Shown here piece by piece: positions 1 to 9,779 of a stretch of 64,000 bases of DNA. This stretch comes from Glossina fuscipes (lineage: Eukaryota; Arthropoda; Insecta; Diptera; Glossinidae): positions 311,957 to 375,956 of the forward strand of contig NW_023998441.1 of the NCBI RefSeq assembly GCF_014805625.2, written 5' to 3'. The position numbers and the translations under genes were made by a program. The notes beneath the pieces are model-generated. The model saw only the letters and a list, made by a program, of their open reading frames with translations, did not search any database and had not been told where the DNA came from. Position 1 is the stretch's first letter. Every line of letters starts with the position of its first letter.

Positions 1-272
1 ATGCTACTGGTTGGCAACACCGGAAAGTCGGAATTTTTAATTTTTTTTCCTTGGGGGGATACGTCTGCTAATAGATGAAATCTATTTGAGTTTTTATCAG
101 GCGGCCCCGGGCCCATTATGCCTTACGGCTGTCTATTATTTAATAAATTGGTAAATAACCACTCACTTGAAAAGGTTGGAGAACTGCTGAGGATAATGAC
201 AATTGTTTTCAATATTTTATTTTATTGCATGTTTTTGTTTTTTTTATTTTTTAAAATTTTTACATTTCTATT
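1..272 (-). mobile_element. I-like retroposon fragment: leader and first ~39 codons of ORF1
   Basis: Read on the minus strand, 1-119 encodes the start of the same ORF1 that is intact at 54474: both begin with Met, one residue, then PGPPDKN, followed by the NRF and DFPVLP motifs. Bases 120 to about 272 match the leader just upstream of that ORF1, including the stretch around AACCTTTTCAAGTGAGTGG and an A-rich tract. The copy runs off the left edge of the window, so its full length is unknown. The leader similarity ends close to where a helicase-derived sequence begins on the other strand. Confidence 0.85.
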
Positions 273-600
273 TAAAGGCTGCTGCTATACCGTTACTTTT
301 GTCACGCAAAGATGTTTCTGCGGAGGCTGCAACTGGCCCAGAAAAATATTAGCCTTTTTAGTGCTTTTATTGGAAATATTAAGTCGCGGGCCTAATGAGT
401 CGCCGTGGATTCCTAAAGAAATTGGCGCTATAATTATCTCACCCACAAGAGAATTGGCTTTACAAATCTCAGAGGTATTGCAAGTTTTTTTGACCCATGA
501 GCAGTTACAGCATTTACGTCAAAAACTTATAGTAGGTGGAGGCAACATAGAAGAGGATTTAAGATCTGTACAGAACGAGGGGCCAACCATACCAACCAAT
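268..600 (+). pseudogene. DEAD-box RNA helicase fragment (DDX55-like)
   Basis: The plus strand encodes the N-terminal part of a DEAD-box helicase core. A segment reading [17 protein letters not shown] leads into motif I, followed by a stretch with [16 protein letters not shown], which carries motif Ia (PTREL), and then a GG motif near 535. The wording is closest to the DDX55/Spb4 branch of ribosome-biogenesis helicases, as far as I can recall that family. The P-loop is destroyed: around 350 one base is missing within the expected GSGKT codons, so the frame shifts exactly there. There is no Q motif, DEAD box or C-terminal domain; similarity stops near 590. I infer a dead exon copy. The helicase class is clear, the subfamily less so. 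Confidence 0.7.
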
Positions 601-930
601 CAGCGTCTTTACTAAAAAGATTTAAATTGGTGGGATCGTTTCATTGTATTTTGAAATAAGGTAAAAAATTACTGGACTTGAATGGTTATACTGCTATTGT
701 TCCTAGCATATTTGCGGCTTTCGTTGTTGAATATCGCAATTTTTGCAAAGTGTTTACAAGTGTTTAAGGCGGTTTAAGACTGTTTAAGACTGTTTAATAA
801 CATTTTATATGCTTTCGATGTTGAATTTCGCTATTTTCCGTCTCGGTCCCTTAGGGGGCGTCCCAAATTTCAAGTCTGCGCTTAAGGTAAGACCAAAAAA
901 AAATCTTCGCCGGGGGTAGAGGGTGTGCCT
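600..930. other. Unassigned AT-rich stretch
   Basis: No coding signal or known repeat is visible. A short run of TGTTTAAG-type repeats lies at 757-803, similar in flavour to the larger degenerate array at 18480-18640. A short GC-richer patch near 836-870 is not recognised. Confidence 0.5.
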
Positions 931-1445
931 TTATACAATATGCGACAATTAATCAAGCCACAAAAGCCATATTGAAAGGTAGCAGTAAAGAATTAGTGGG
1001 AAGGCCAGCCTTCGTTGACTAGGATTTAGATAAAAATGAATACGTGGCTAGTAAACAATGCGACTCGCAGAAAGAGCCAGAGGAGAAAAAATCTAAAAGT
1101 GAATGTAAAGAAGAGGAAATTCAACCACAAACGAATGACAAGAATGGAAGAGAATAACGAGGAGGTAACGTAAGAAAAACTATAATGACTTTTAATTAAT
1201 AAAAACTTGAGTAATTCTTAGGATTGTAGCAGTAACAGTGCTGAGGAAAAAGAAGATAAAGGAATAGCAAACATAGAGAAAGTCACTAAACAAAAACATT
1301 TCCAATGATGTCAATGAGCGTTGCACTGTATTTATAACAAATTTAGCATTTGATACAGAAGATGCAGATCTTCGTGAAAAATGTTATTCTCGAAGTTTAA
1401 ACAAAAATTTTAAATCATCGTTTACCGGTAAGTACAACCGTTGGG
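930..1445 (+). pseudogene. RRM RNA-binding protein fragment, broken
   Basis: From about 930 the plus strand encodes the last third of an RNA recognition motif, ending in GSSKELVGRPAFVD, directly followed by a TAG. After it come a lysine/glutamate-rich linker, a candidate intron (donor GTAACG near 1164, acceptor TTCTTAG near 1221), a second acidic linker, a one-base frameshift near 1300, and the start of another RRM: CTVFITNLAFDTEDADLRE (RNP2-like TVFITNL). The arrangement of two RRMs joined by a charged linker recalls SART3 or nucleolin-type proteins, but I cannot name the gene. The stop and frameshift indicate a non-functional copy; the retained intron argues for DNA-level duplication rather than retroposition. 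Confidence 0.55.
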
Positions 1446-2515
1446 CGGCACACGACTTAAAAGGGTTGCGCCATTCTCTTTCACTGTTAAAGGGAAATTG
1501 CAGTAGTAACAATCTAAAATCGACTTCGGGACGAACAGCGCGCCAATCGTTTAACTTTTCATTAAAACTGATCATAAGACGTTCTTCCGCAAAGATTAGA
1601 AAAAAAAGCTTTTCTCTATAGGAATTAAATAACAAAGCAGATTTAATCACTACCAAAAATTCTTGCATTCTTTGCCCACAAGCTACTAATGCTGGCAACG
1701 CAATACATGAAAGACATGCCTAACTTATAAATATTTTAAATGGTAATGAAGAAAAAATGGTTTTTCAACGAAATTTGTGCGCTAGAAATACTTTCGCTGA
1801 GGGTATTTCAACAGCCACGTCATTATGAGTGCAAAACACGAAAATGGATACAGGCAACACAAGAAAACAGAATAGAAAGCTTTCTTTGCTCTGTTCAGGT
1901 TTTATTGTTTCTTGAAGCTATTTCTGCAGCAATCGAAAAAGAGGTAGCGATTCCTTACTTGAAGTTTAGCTACTTGTACCAAAGTAACGTTGACCACGCT
2001 GATCAGTCCATATTTAAATAATATCTAAAATATTGAAAGATTCCTTAGAAGAAAGCAGGGCAAATGTTTGTGACCTCACAAAAAGAGTAAAGCACTTAGA
2101 GACTTCTGTTCGAAAAGTGCTGTCAAATTTGCTTATACTTCTTCCACAGAAGGATTCCATTCAAATAATCAACATATAACAATACCACTACAAACGTTCC
2201 ACGCGGTATTCTTTCAGCGAATACACCAATGCTGGTGCTCTAAATTTATTCTTTTTTTTTTGGTTTGTAAAAAAAGAAAAGGTTAGGACTGCAAATTGGG
2301 AGGCCTACAATTTCTTACTTCAAAGAAAAAAATCACGTAAACGTTTCTACTAGTTCAGCAGTATAACTCGCAATGTAGAAATATAAAGACCTAGTTTTTC
2401 TTATCTTTAAGAAACAGTGTAAGCTATTTATATGTTTTTAATAATTTAAAAATTATAGAAAAAAACTCATAAAATGAACGGAATTCAAACTCTCTTTAAA
2501 TATCAAAGTAGCTTA
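1446..2515. other. Unassigned region with weak coding-like frames
   Basis: Two frames look slightly protein-like but match nothing I recognise: a 104-codon frame on the minus strand (1384-1698) and a plus-strand stretch at 1740-2190. The latter ends in a heptad-like segment (LTKRVKHLETSVRKVL near 2080-2130) that could be a coiled coil from yet another host-gene piece. A stop codon and frame change separate its two halves. I would not call a gene here. Confidence 0.3.
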
Positions 2516-2626
2516 GTTCATTATTCATGAGCCGATAGCCTGTGTTGCTAGTGCTCAATGTCTTTTTTTTAGTCTAAGAATTCAATTCATTAGTCTAAAA
2601 TTAAAATAATAATAATAATAATAATT
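2515..2626 (+). mobile_element. I-like retroposon 3' tail
   Basis: The last ~100 bases match the 3' end of the complete I-like element at 59705-59804 almost base for base: GAGCCGATAGCCTGTGTTGC, the T-run, two TTAGTCTAA motifs, and the terminal (TAA)n run at 2608-2624. No coding sequence precedes it, so it is a severely 5'-truncated insertion. Confidence 0.85.
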
Positions 2627-2639
2627 ATCCAAGTAATCT

Positions 2640-2812
2640 TGTTGTGTCTGAATTTGGTCACATCTGAGAATAAGCGTCTATATTTGGTCACATCTTGGAA
2701 TAAGCGTCTGAATTTGTTAACAACCACCTATTGTGTCTGAAGTTGGTCACATCTGAGAATAAGCGTCTATATTTGGTCACGTCTTGGAATAAGCGTCTGA
2801 ATTTGTTATCTT
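2640..2812 (+). repeat. Two-copy tandem repeat (~86 bases)
   Basis: Two head-to-tail units of about 86 bases begin near 2643 and 2729. Each holds an internal half-repeat built on TTTGGTCACATC and GGAATAAGCGTCTGAATTTG. The copies differ at only a few positions. The block lies 20 bases beyond the I-like (TAA)n tail. No function is apparent. Confidence 0.75.
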
Positions 2813-3029
2813 TTTTTTGGTTTGTTTGGAAATGGATTGGACCAGTTACGTTGAAATTAGATCCATAATCCAGTAGCGTAGTTTGATAATATTTTGAGCA
2901 TTGGTAGAGACTGATGTATCAGAATGTTAAATATGAGAAGCTCTGTTCCGCTATCAACCCGTAAGTCACCATACTAGGTGCTGTACAGTCAAAACTTCGG
3001 CTAGCAATGCCGACAAAAGAAAAAAAGTA

Positions 3030-5515
3030 TACGCGACCCGTGCTTGTAAAAGAAATTATGAATGCAAAATTAGAAAGAAAAATCAGCTGATTTGATGAAG
3101 CCAGTCAGTTGTTTCAACTGTCAAAAGTTTCTAACACAAAAAATTTCATGTAAATTGTTATACAAGCTAAATATACTGAACGACTGTCTATGGATATCAA
3201 ACCTACTGCACTCAAAAATTAGATGTTCGCCAGACTCAGTAATACTGCATTCTTCACAAATATCTGTAGCGGAGACTTTGATGATTTTAAAATATACCTT
3301 GTCGTAGGTGTGATTACTCATAAGTCTGTGAGGTACTTTAAATTCCCATGTTGTAAATTTTCATTTTGGTAGAAGTACAGGTATCAAAAAAGGGTAACTT
3401 TTGTAGAAAGGCCGTTCACTTTTTTCTCTAGCTACAACATGAAAATCGTCTTTCCATTGTTTAACGATAAGTTTTTTGATTAACAGGTGGGCCTCACTGG
3501 GGGTAGTTAATGGACAAAACCGTGCCATCAAACTGTGCTTCACGTGCATAAAAGTTAGGTTTTTCATTGATACCAAACCCACAGTGACCTGGGATGCAGA
3601 GATGGCATTTTTCAATGCTTGGGTCTTTTAAGAGGTCGTAAATGTCGAAAACATACACGTTGTATGGGTCTTTGTTCTTGATTAACGTCAGAGCCGATTT
3701 GCTGTCGGAGAAGCATGCAAATTTTTTCAGTTTATTCTCAATTGCAAAGAGGATTGGGTGTCTGATGGCCACAAGTTCAATGAAAGTGGATGAAAGTTCT
3801 TGCAGAACTTTGAATTTTCTTAAGAGTAAATTTGGATATTCTATAATTGAGAAACTGGAAATATCCGAATATACAGATCTATCCATTGCGTATATTTTGA
3901 AGTTATTTTCGATAAAGTGATTAAGTTTTTGCAGAAATGCAGTACGAAGACATAACCTGAAATAGGTGGGTTGTGTTGTCTTGTAATCGATGTAAGCCGG
4001 CTGTATACAAATTGAAAAGTAATGGTAAAAACCAGCTGCCTTGAGGTAGACCTCCACCGACTCCAACTGAATTTGAACCCAATACGAGAATTCGAGAGGA
4101 AAGGAATTTTAGAATCCACTGTCTACATTGTAACGGTATTTTAAAATCATTTAGAATTTGATCTAGTTTTCCTAGATCGAGACAGTCATAAGCTTTATTG
4201 ATGTCTAAACAAAGGATGACTACCTGGTTTCCATTTGCTTTCTCATTTGCAATGGTGAAAAGAACTTCCTTAAGACACACACCGGTGGAAATGTGTTTCT
4301 GATAGGCAAAGGACCTAGAGGGAAGCAGGTGTGAATTACGCGGAAAATTCGTGGGTCTTTCTTTGATCATTTGGTTTGTAATTTTTAGGATAACGGTCAG
4401 GAGGGATATAGGTCTGAAATTGGTGTAACTTTCAAGATATTTTTCAACTTTTGGAATGGGTACAATTTTAATTGTACGCCGAACTGTAGAAAAAGAGCTG
4501 GTCATCCAGCGATCATTTATTGCAGATAGCAGAACTAGAAGGCTTGGAACGGGAAGGACGTGTACCATTTCGTATTTAACGCCGTCATGACCTGCAGCTG
4601 AAGATTTCTTTTTCAATTTAAGGACGTGCAAAAGTTCACCCAGTCAAAATGAAGAGATATTATCTACCTGAGAGCTAAATGAGGGAACTAGGAGAACATT
4701 TGTTGTGGGAACCTGGGCTTTGAACCATTCTAGGGGTGTTTGTATTTCCTTCATTCAGAAATTTCCAGAAAGGTTCTATGTTACCATTTGTAAAAAGCTC
4801 TTCGACTACCTGGGCACGGTGAATTCTCATAGTTTTTCTGATTGTTTTTTCCATTCTTTTTGTAATAGCTTGAAATCATTAAAGTTAGAGATGTTGGGGT
4901 ATTTAGAATATTTTTGTTTAGCTGCTTGTAGTTTGCGGAAGACCGTAGTAAGCGAATCATTCCACCAAGATTTTGGAGAGTAAGAATCAGAGACTTGTAT
5001 TTTTGATTTAGAGTTATTGATTTCGCGTTGAAATGAGCTCCGGATGGACTCAACTTGGGGCTCAGGACTTATGTGCATAAGATTTTTTAAGAGAGAGATA
5101 AAATCATTTATCTTAAATGAAGAAACAGGATTTGCGCTAAAGAGAATAGGAAGATGGGGACTGTTTCCAAGATAAGTATCTTTTTTGACTTCCCGTTTAA
5201 ACGTAAAATTAGTTGAGTTGGTGAAGGTAAGGTCTAAAGCACTGGCACAACCATTGCGAGTCGTAGAGTGCACGTAGGTCGGTAAATCGCCGCCACTTGA
5301 TGTCCAATATACTGGTGAGATGAAGAAGTAAGTCTTGTCGGTATGAGGTTGAAGACACCAGGTGGTGCTGCGCACTGCGGAACGGCAAGGCACCAGAGAA
5401 ATGCTCCTGGTGACAAGTTGATAATTGATCTTAACGCTAAAACAGGAACATTTCCGAAGATAAGAGACTCTGCAAACAATTGTTTTGCGGAAGATGAAAT
5501 ATTCCATCCGAATGT
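3030..5515 (-). mobile_element. Decayed LINE ORF2 (endonuclease, RT, RNase H), I-superfamily type
   Basis: Reading leftward from 5515: an apurinic-type endonuclease remnant (THSTTR-like region and LDLTFTNSTNF at about 5200-5260; the DFNAH motif is degraded), then reverse transcriptase (SSAAGHDGVKYEM near 4600, LCLDINKAYDCLD near 4160-4200, GGGLPQGSW near 4030). After that come RNase H (FSDSKSALTLI near 3690; HCGFGINEKPNF near 3560) and a C-terminal zinc-finger remnant with CEECSITESGEHLIFEC near 3240. The YADD box cannot be read in any frame, and several frameshifts and stops split the frame. A C-terminal RNase H places it in the I/LOA/R1-like superfamily. It differs clearly from the I-like family elsewhere in the window. 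No ORF1 is present, so the copy is probably 5'-truncated. Confidence 0.85.
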
Positions 5516-5639
5516 AAGTAATTAATAGAACTTCGTATTCATATCACACAACATAATCAATATATTTTCAGTTTATTGGTGACGTCGAACAAAAACAAGA
5601 TAAGTGGATACATAAATTGTTTTTATATCATCACAACAT

Positions 5640-6090
5640 CTTGCCAACAGCGAAACGAAATATTGCGACAGTTACGTACAGCAACAGCACCGACCCAACA
5701 CAGTCAACTTCCTATGCCGTATGGTACACACATTTCCTTTAGAAATTTCTTTGGATATCTGCATACAGAAGTGTGAACATGTTAAATAAAAAATTAATTC
5801 AATACATATAATAAAGGTACAGTTACACTTACCGATAATGGCAATAAGGTGCCTTTTCACAATCTAATACACCACGATTCTCACCATAAACACCTCCAAC
5901 GAAACCCTCCACAGCATAATGTAGATATGCGACTGCCCCATTTCAAATAACTAGTTAAATCTCGTAAAGCAATACCGAAACCAGCAAACATCACAGTAGG
6001 AATATGATGATGTTTGTCACGCAAATCTTCCAGGACGCCAGGAAAATCTAGGAAGATGGGAGTCAGGAAAGTTCCATTCTGTAGAAGGGA
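5640..6090 (-). pseudogene. ABCG half-transporter fragment, two exons and an intron
   Basis: The minus strand encodes the last transmembrane part of an ABCG (White/ABCG1-like) lipid or pigment half-transporter. The first exon (about 6085 to 5833) contains QNGTFLTPI, then VMFAGFGIALRDL and SYLKWGSRIS. A short deletion shifts the frame there, after which EGFVGGVYGENRGVLDCE can be read. A GTAAG donor (5828-5832) and a TGCAG acceptor (5759-5763) bound a 74-base intron. The next exon starts YPKKFLKEM, keeps GIGS and VGAVAV, and has a stop between them. About 50 extra bases sit near 6020-6070. The intact splice sites show that the copy arose at DNA level; the frameshift and stops show it is dead. 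Which ABCG gene it came from is uncertain. Confidence 0.72.
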
Positions 6091-6184
6091 AACAAGTAAA
6101 AATTGAAATATCAGAATTCGAACAAATAACAAGAATTTTATCTTCGTTATGCATCCTCTCAATATGTTGTAATAGCAGAATGAA

Positions 6185-6450
6185 GCTAAAGATGAGAATA
6201 AAAGCTCAACCGATGATAATAGAGATGACGAAGATGATGAAATGCCTAGTGAGAGGTTTGTTATTCCTTCATGAGATTATTTCTCTTAGTGATTTAATGC
6301 GCTGTTTTTATCAGGGGAAAATTTTACGTCCGATTTAGAAATTGGTGCAGATCCAAACTATAACATCATTGAGCCGATAACAAACCGGACGAGGAGGAGG
6401 ACGATGGTGAATCCAATACGATGGGAGCACCATTGGAGCGAGAATTTTTT
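6185..6450 (+). pseudogene. Acidic protein fragment with a candidate intron
   Basis: The plus strand at 6185-6256 encodes an Asp/Asn-rich stretch (DDNRDDEDDEMPSER). A candidate 60-base intron follows (GTTTGT donor near 6257, TTTTTATCAG acceptor ending near 6315), then a second exon reading ENFTSDLEIGADPNYNIIE. After a frameshift near 6385, DEEEDDGESNTMGAPLERE follows. The composition and paired splice signals suggest a further host-gene scrap. I do not recognise the parent protein; low-complexity acidic tails are common. Confidence 0.4.
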
Positions 6451-6454
6451 TTTT

Positions 6455-6960
6455 GATTGATAGCAGAACAGATTTTTCATTGGAAGGAGTTATAGGCTCT
6501 ATTTGCGAGGCGACAGCAGCGTAGATATTACTTTTAATTCTTTGGGTTCCCGATGGGTTTATTTCACGGTACTTGCATCACAATTCGCCCATGCCACAGT
6601 AAGTTTCTGTTTCGATTTTTAAAATTTCACGCATCTGTACAAAACGTGGGAATTGTTTGTCTACCGCCGAGTGGTAATTATTGCAATTTATGCAAAAACT
6701 ACTCGTTCAGCTTTCAGAATGTGGAGGAAGACCACAGTTAGCTCAAGATGGATCACTGTTCCATCTTTTTGCAGTACTGTCCAAACGTTGACGGTTTTGG
6801 CATCTCATCGCATTTAGAATATAGAGTTCCACTTTGCACTTATACCAAGCTACATCAACTGTTTGCAGTAACCGATAGCGATCAAAGATCATAATTATCG
6901 TTCCTGTAGGAGAGAGGGTTTTTCCGTCATCATTTAATTTAGTAAATTCATAAACCTTTT
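6455..6960 (-). mobile_element. I-like retroposon fragment: middle of ORF1
   Basis: On the minus strand this aligns colinearly with about 54955-55440 of the intact ORF1. It includes the segments FDRYRL and TVDVAWYKCK, the zinc-knuckle region, and CPRF-like and QMREILKI-like positions. Several knuckle cysteines are replaced and there are stops and indels, so this copy is much older than the one at 54140. Both ends are abrupt, without leader or tail. Confidence 0.8.
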
Positions 6961-7984
6961 AGGTAACGGACGATACGGTGTACTATTGCACATATGAGTA
7001 AGTGTGCGTAGCTTTTTTTATCTTAGTTGTAATATTATTATTATATTAGCATTACATTATCATATTATATTTAATCAATATGTGTAAAAATGAAATTCGA
7101 ATAGGTTATTTTTTCTCTTTCTTTTTCCCTCCTCTGTTTCTGCATATGTGTTCAATAACACTAGTAAATAAGGAGAAACCTTCCACATGTCTGGTCTGTG
7201 TCCGGCTTCTATTTGTTTTACAATTTGAAATCATTGTTAAAGATTTGTGGTCTATGAAACAGTAAATTTTCTACCCTCCAAAATGTATCTCAAACGTTTG
7301 ATACTGAGCAAGTTCAAGAACTCCCAATCAAAAGTACTGCGCTTAATTTCGGATAGGCAAAGCTTCTTCGAAAAGAATGATAAGAGCCGAACTCTTAGTC
7401 CTATAGCGGACTGTTGCAAGAAGTATCGCCACACTTCAAGTATCAACGTTTAAAGACAATTCTGCATTTTTAGTTTATCATTATGTAAACTGTTTTCTCT
7501 CTTTTTGGAACATTTTTATTTTTCTACTAACGACACGAATAACACATTTTATACATTACGCAAGACACGCCACCGTATAGTTTTTTGATGCTCAAAAGAT
7601 AAAACAATAACTTATATAGTTTTAATAGGACCCTTCTTTTTAATCAAGTTATTGTATTGCAAAGGAAATGTACAAGTCACTTGTTTATTGGAAAGATTCC
7701 CTAGCTATCTTTCCAAAGTGTGATCAAGTATTGTTGGTGTATCTCCCTATGCCGCTCGGCTTCAGTGCGCCAAGTCGAGCCGTCTCTTAAAAATGGCCAA
7801 TTAAGCTCGGCATGAGACAGTCCCTAACTAAAGTTACAAGGCGGATAGAACGCATTTCGTTATAACAGTAAGTTGATACGCTATGATTCAACTGCATAAA
7901 ACAATTAGTTCATTCAGTTTTTACTCAGCTATTTATACATAAGTTCTTATACTAAATTAGGCTTATATCAACAAAAATGATAAT
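6961..7984. other. Unassigned, AT-rich; one short frame
   Basis: A 68-codon plus-strand frame at 7247-7453 begins MYLKRLILSKF downstream of a weak Met and matches nothing I can identify. It is open on both strands, which lowers its weight. GC-richer sequence at 7745-7850 with several GCTCGGC/GCCGAGC-like words may be a remnant repeat. No other structure seen. Confidence 0.3.
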
Positions 7985-8175
7985 TGTTTTGATTGGTGCG
8001 CCTCTTATTGCATTACGAAATGTAATACCCTGCCAGGTGAAGTGTGACATAATTTTTATTTTTCTTTAAGCAAAAGAATTATACTGAATTCGCATAATTC
8101 TGTCACACTTCAAAGTGGATGCATATAACGATATGCGGTCACACTTACCGTTTTAGGGAGAAAATTATTAATGTG
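7985..8175 (+). repeat. Dispersed MITE-like repeat, copy A
   Basis: It shares with 27435-27590 a GCGCCT-containing start, a TTGCATT(A/T)CG(A/T)AATG block, and the block CACTTCAAAGTGGATGCATA followed by GCGACCACACT-like sequence. Within this copy TGAAGTGTGACATAAT (8038-8053) is repeated in inverted form at 8097-8112 with one mismatch, giving a hairpin with a loop of about 43 bases. It encodes nothing; a small non-autonomous element is my best guess. Confidence 0.5.
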
Positions 8176-8379
8176 TTGAAAGACAATTTTCTGTTATGAA
8201 AGAGAATTTTAATAGAGTAAACGGTAATTCTTAAGTAAATTCTTATGTATTTAGTGTATCTTTAAAGCTTTGTACACATAGTTTTTAATTATATTTGTAG
8301 TTTGTAGGTTTTCATTCCTAAATTTTTACAGTTCTGCTCTCATAGTCTTAAGTAGATCTGGTTTATAATTTTTCTAAAT

Positions 8380-9360
8380 TTTTCTAATTTTTCTGGTTTA
8401 TAAAATTTCTAAATTTCTATGAACAGTTTTTGGCTTATCTTTAATTTGTATTGTTACATTGGGGTGTTTGACATCCATTACTTCATAGGGTTTACCTAAT
8501 TTTTTTCTGTTGTGCTTTTTTAATAAAATTAGTTCTCCTATGTTTATATCAATTGGATTCGTGTATTTTTCTTCTGATAATTTCGTTCCTGCTACTTTTG
8601 CTTTTTCTAAAAATCTTTTAGCTTTTTCTAGAGAGTATTTTAATTTTGTTTTTAGTTCATTTACGTAGTTTTCTGATTTAATATTTTTTCCTTGGGCATG
8701 TATGGCAATTTTCCGTATATCAGTTCAAAAGGGGTATATTGTGTTTCTACATGAGGGGTGGTGTTATACACGAAAGTGTAGTATGGTATCCATTTGTCGC
8801 AATCATTGTTTGTTGCAAAGGCTCAAAAGTATTCGTTAAGAACTGTGCGATTTCTTTCCATTGTGCCTGAAGTTTCATGGTGGTAAGGGGTTGAGAACTT
8901 TTGTTCGATATTTAGTAACAAACAAATTTCTTTTACTAGTTCATTGTTGAACTCTGTTCCTCTGTCGGATTTTAACGTTTTGAATTGACCGTATTTAAGT
9001 ATTACCTCTTCTGTTAATATTGTGGCAATTGATTTTGCGCTTTTATCTTCATTGGGATGTGCGATTATATAGTTTGTTAGTTCGCATTGTATAGTTAGTA
9101 TGTATCGGAAATTATTAGAGGGTTTTATTGGTCCTACTGTGTCTATATATAGTGTTCCTGAAGATGTGGATTATTGTGAGAGATTCTTTTGTATGTTTGG
9201 TTTGTTTACTTGTTTGGCAAATGCCGCATTGTTTTATGTAGTTTTTTATCATTTTGAACATGTTACGGCAGATGTATTTTTGGCTTAGTTTTTGAAACTT
9301 TTTTTTACTCCGAAATGTCCTGAGTGTGGGCAAGTGTGATATTCTTCTATTAATTTGCAC
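8380..9360 (-). pseudogene. Integrase of the minus-strand gypsy element
   Basis: Integrases insert reverse-transcribed DNA. The zinc-binding N-terminus is seen as YHTCPHSGHFG near 9330 and CGICQTSK near 9210 (HHCC pattern), with a frameshift between them. The catalytic core follows at about 8690-9150 in interrupted frames, including a DRGTEFNNEL-like segment near 8960 and a region near 8880 with the usual ERNRT-like helix. The C-terminal domain shows KPYEVMDVKHPNVTIQIKDK near 8440-8500, a GPY-like module typical of gypsy integrases. An internal stop near 8822 and the early frameshift make it non-functional. Confidence 0.8.
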
Positions 9361-9779
9361 TTTTCTTTATCATCGTGTATTCTTCGTCTTTCTTTGTATA
9401 ATAATATATTTATGCGGTTGCTTTTAATATTGTTGAATTTTTCTTTTAATATCTCTTTGGATATGTATTTAAATATGTCATCTTGAAGACTTAATGCATA
9501 GTTTAAGAAATTTTACTTATTTAGTTTTGATGTCAATTTTTCCAAGAGCGCATCGTAATGGTCTGGATATTCATTGCATCTCACTGCTGCTTAATTCTTT
9601 AATATTTTCAATTATAATATCTTTTGTACCGCTTTCGAATTTAGATTTTAACTTTCTTGTCTTTTTAATGTCATTTGTTGACGTGCATTCCCACATATTT
9701 AATTGTTCATTGTTTGCGTTTTCTTTTGCCAATTTGCTTCTGATTATGAATAACGTCTACTTTATTCCTTTTGGTCTTC

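Noticed and set aside
1384..1698. 104-codon minus-strand frame
   Set aside because: No recognised similarity, and its C-terminal end overlaps the readable RRM fragment on the plus strand.
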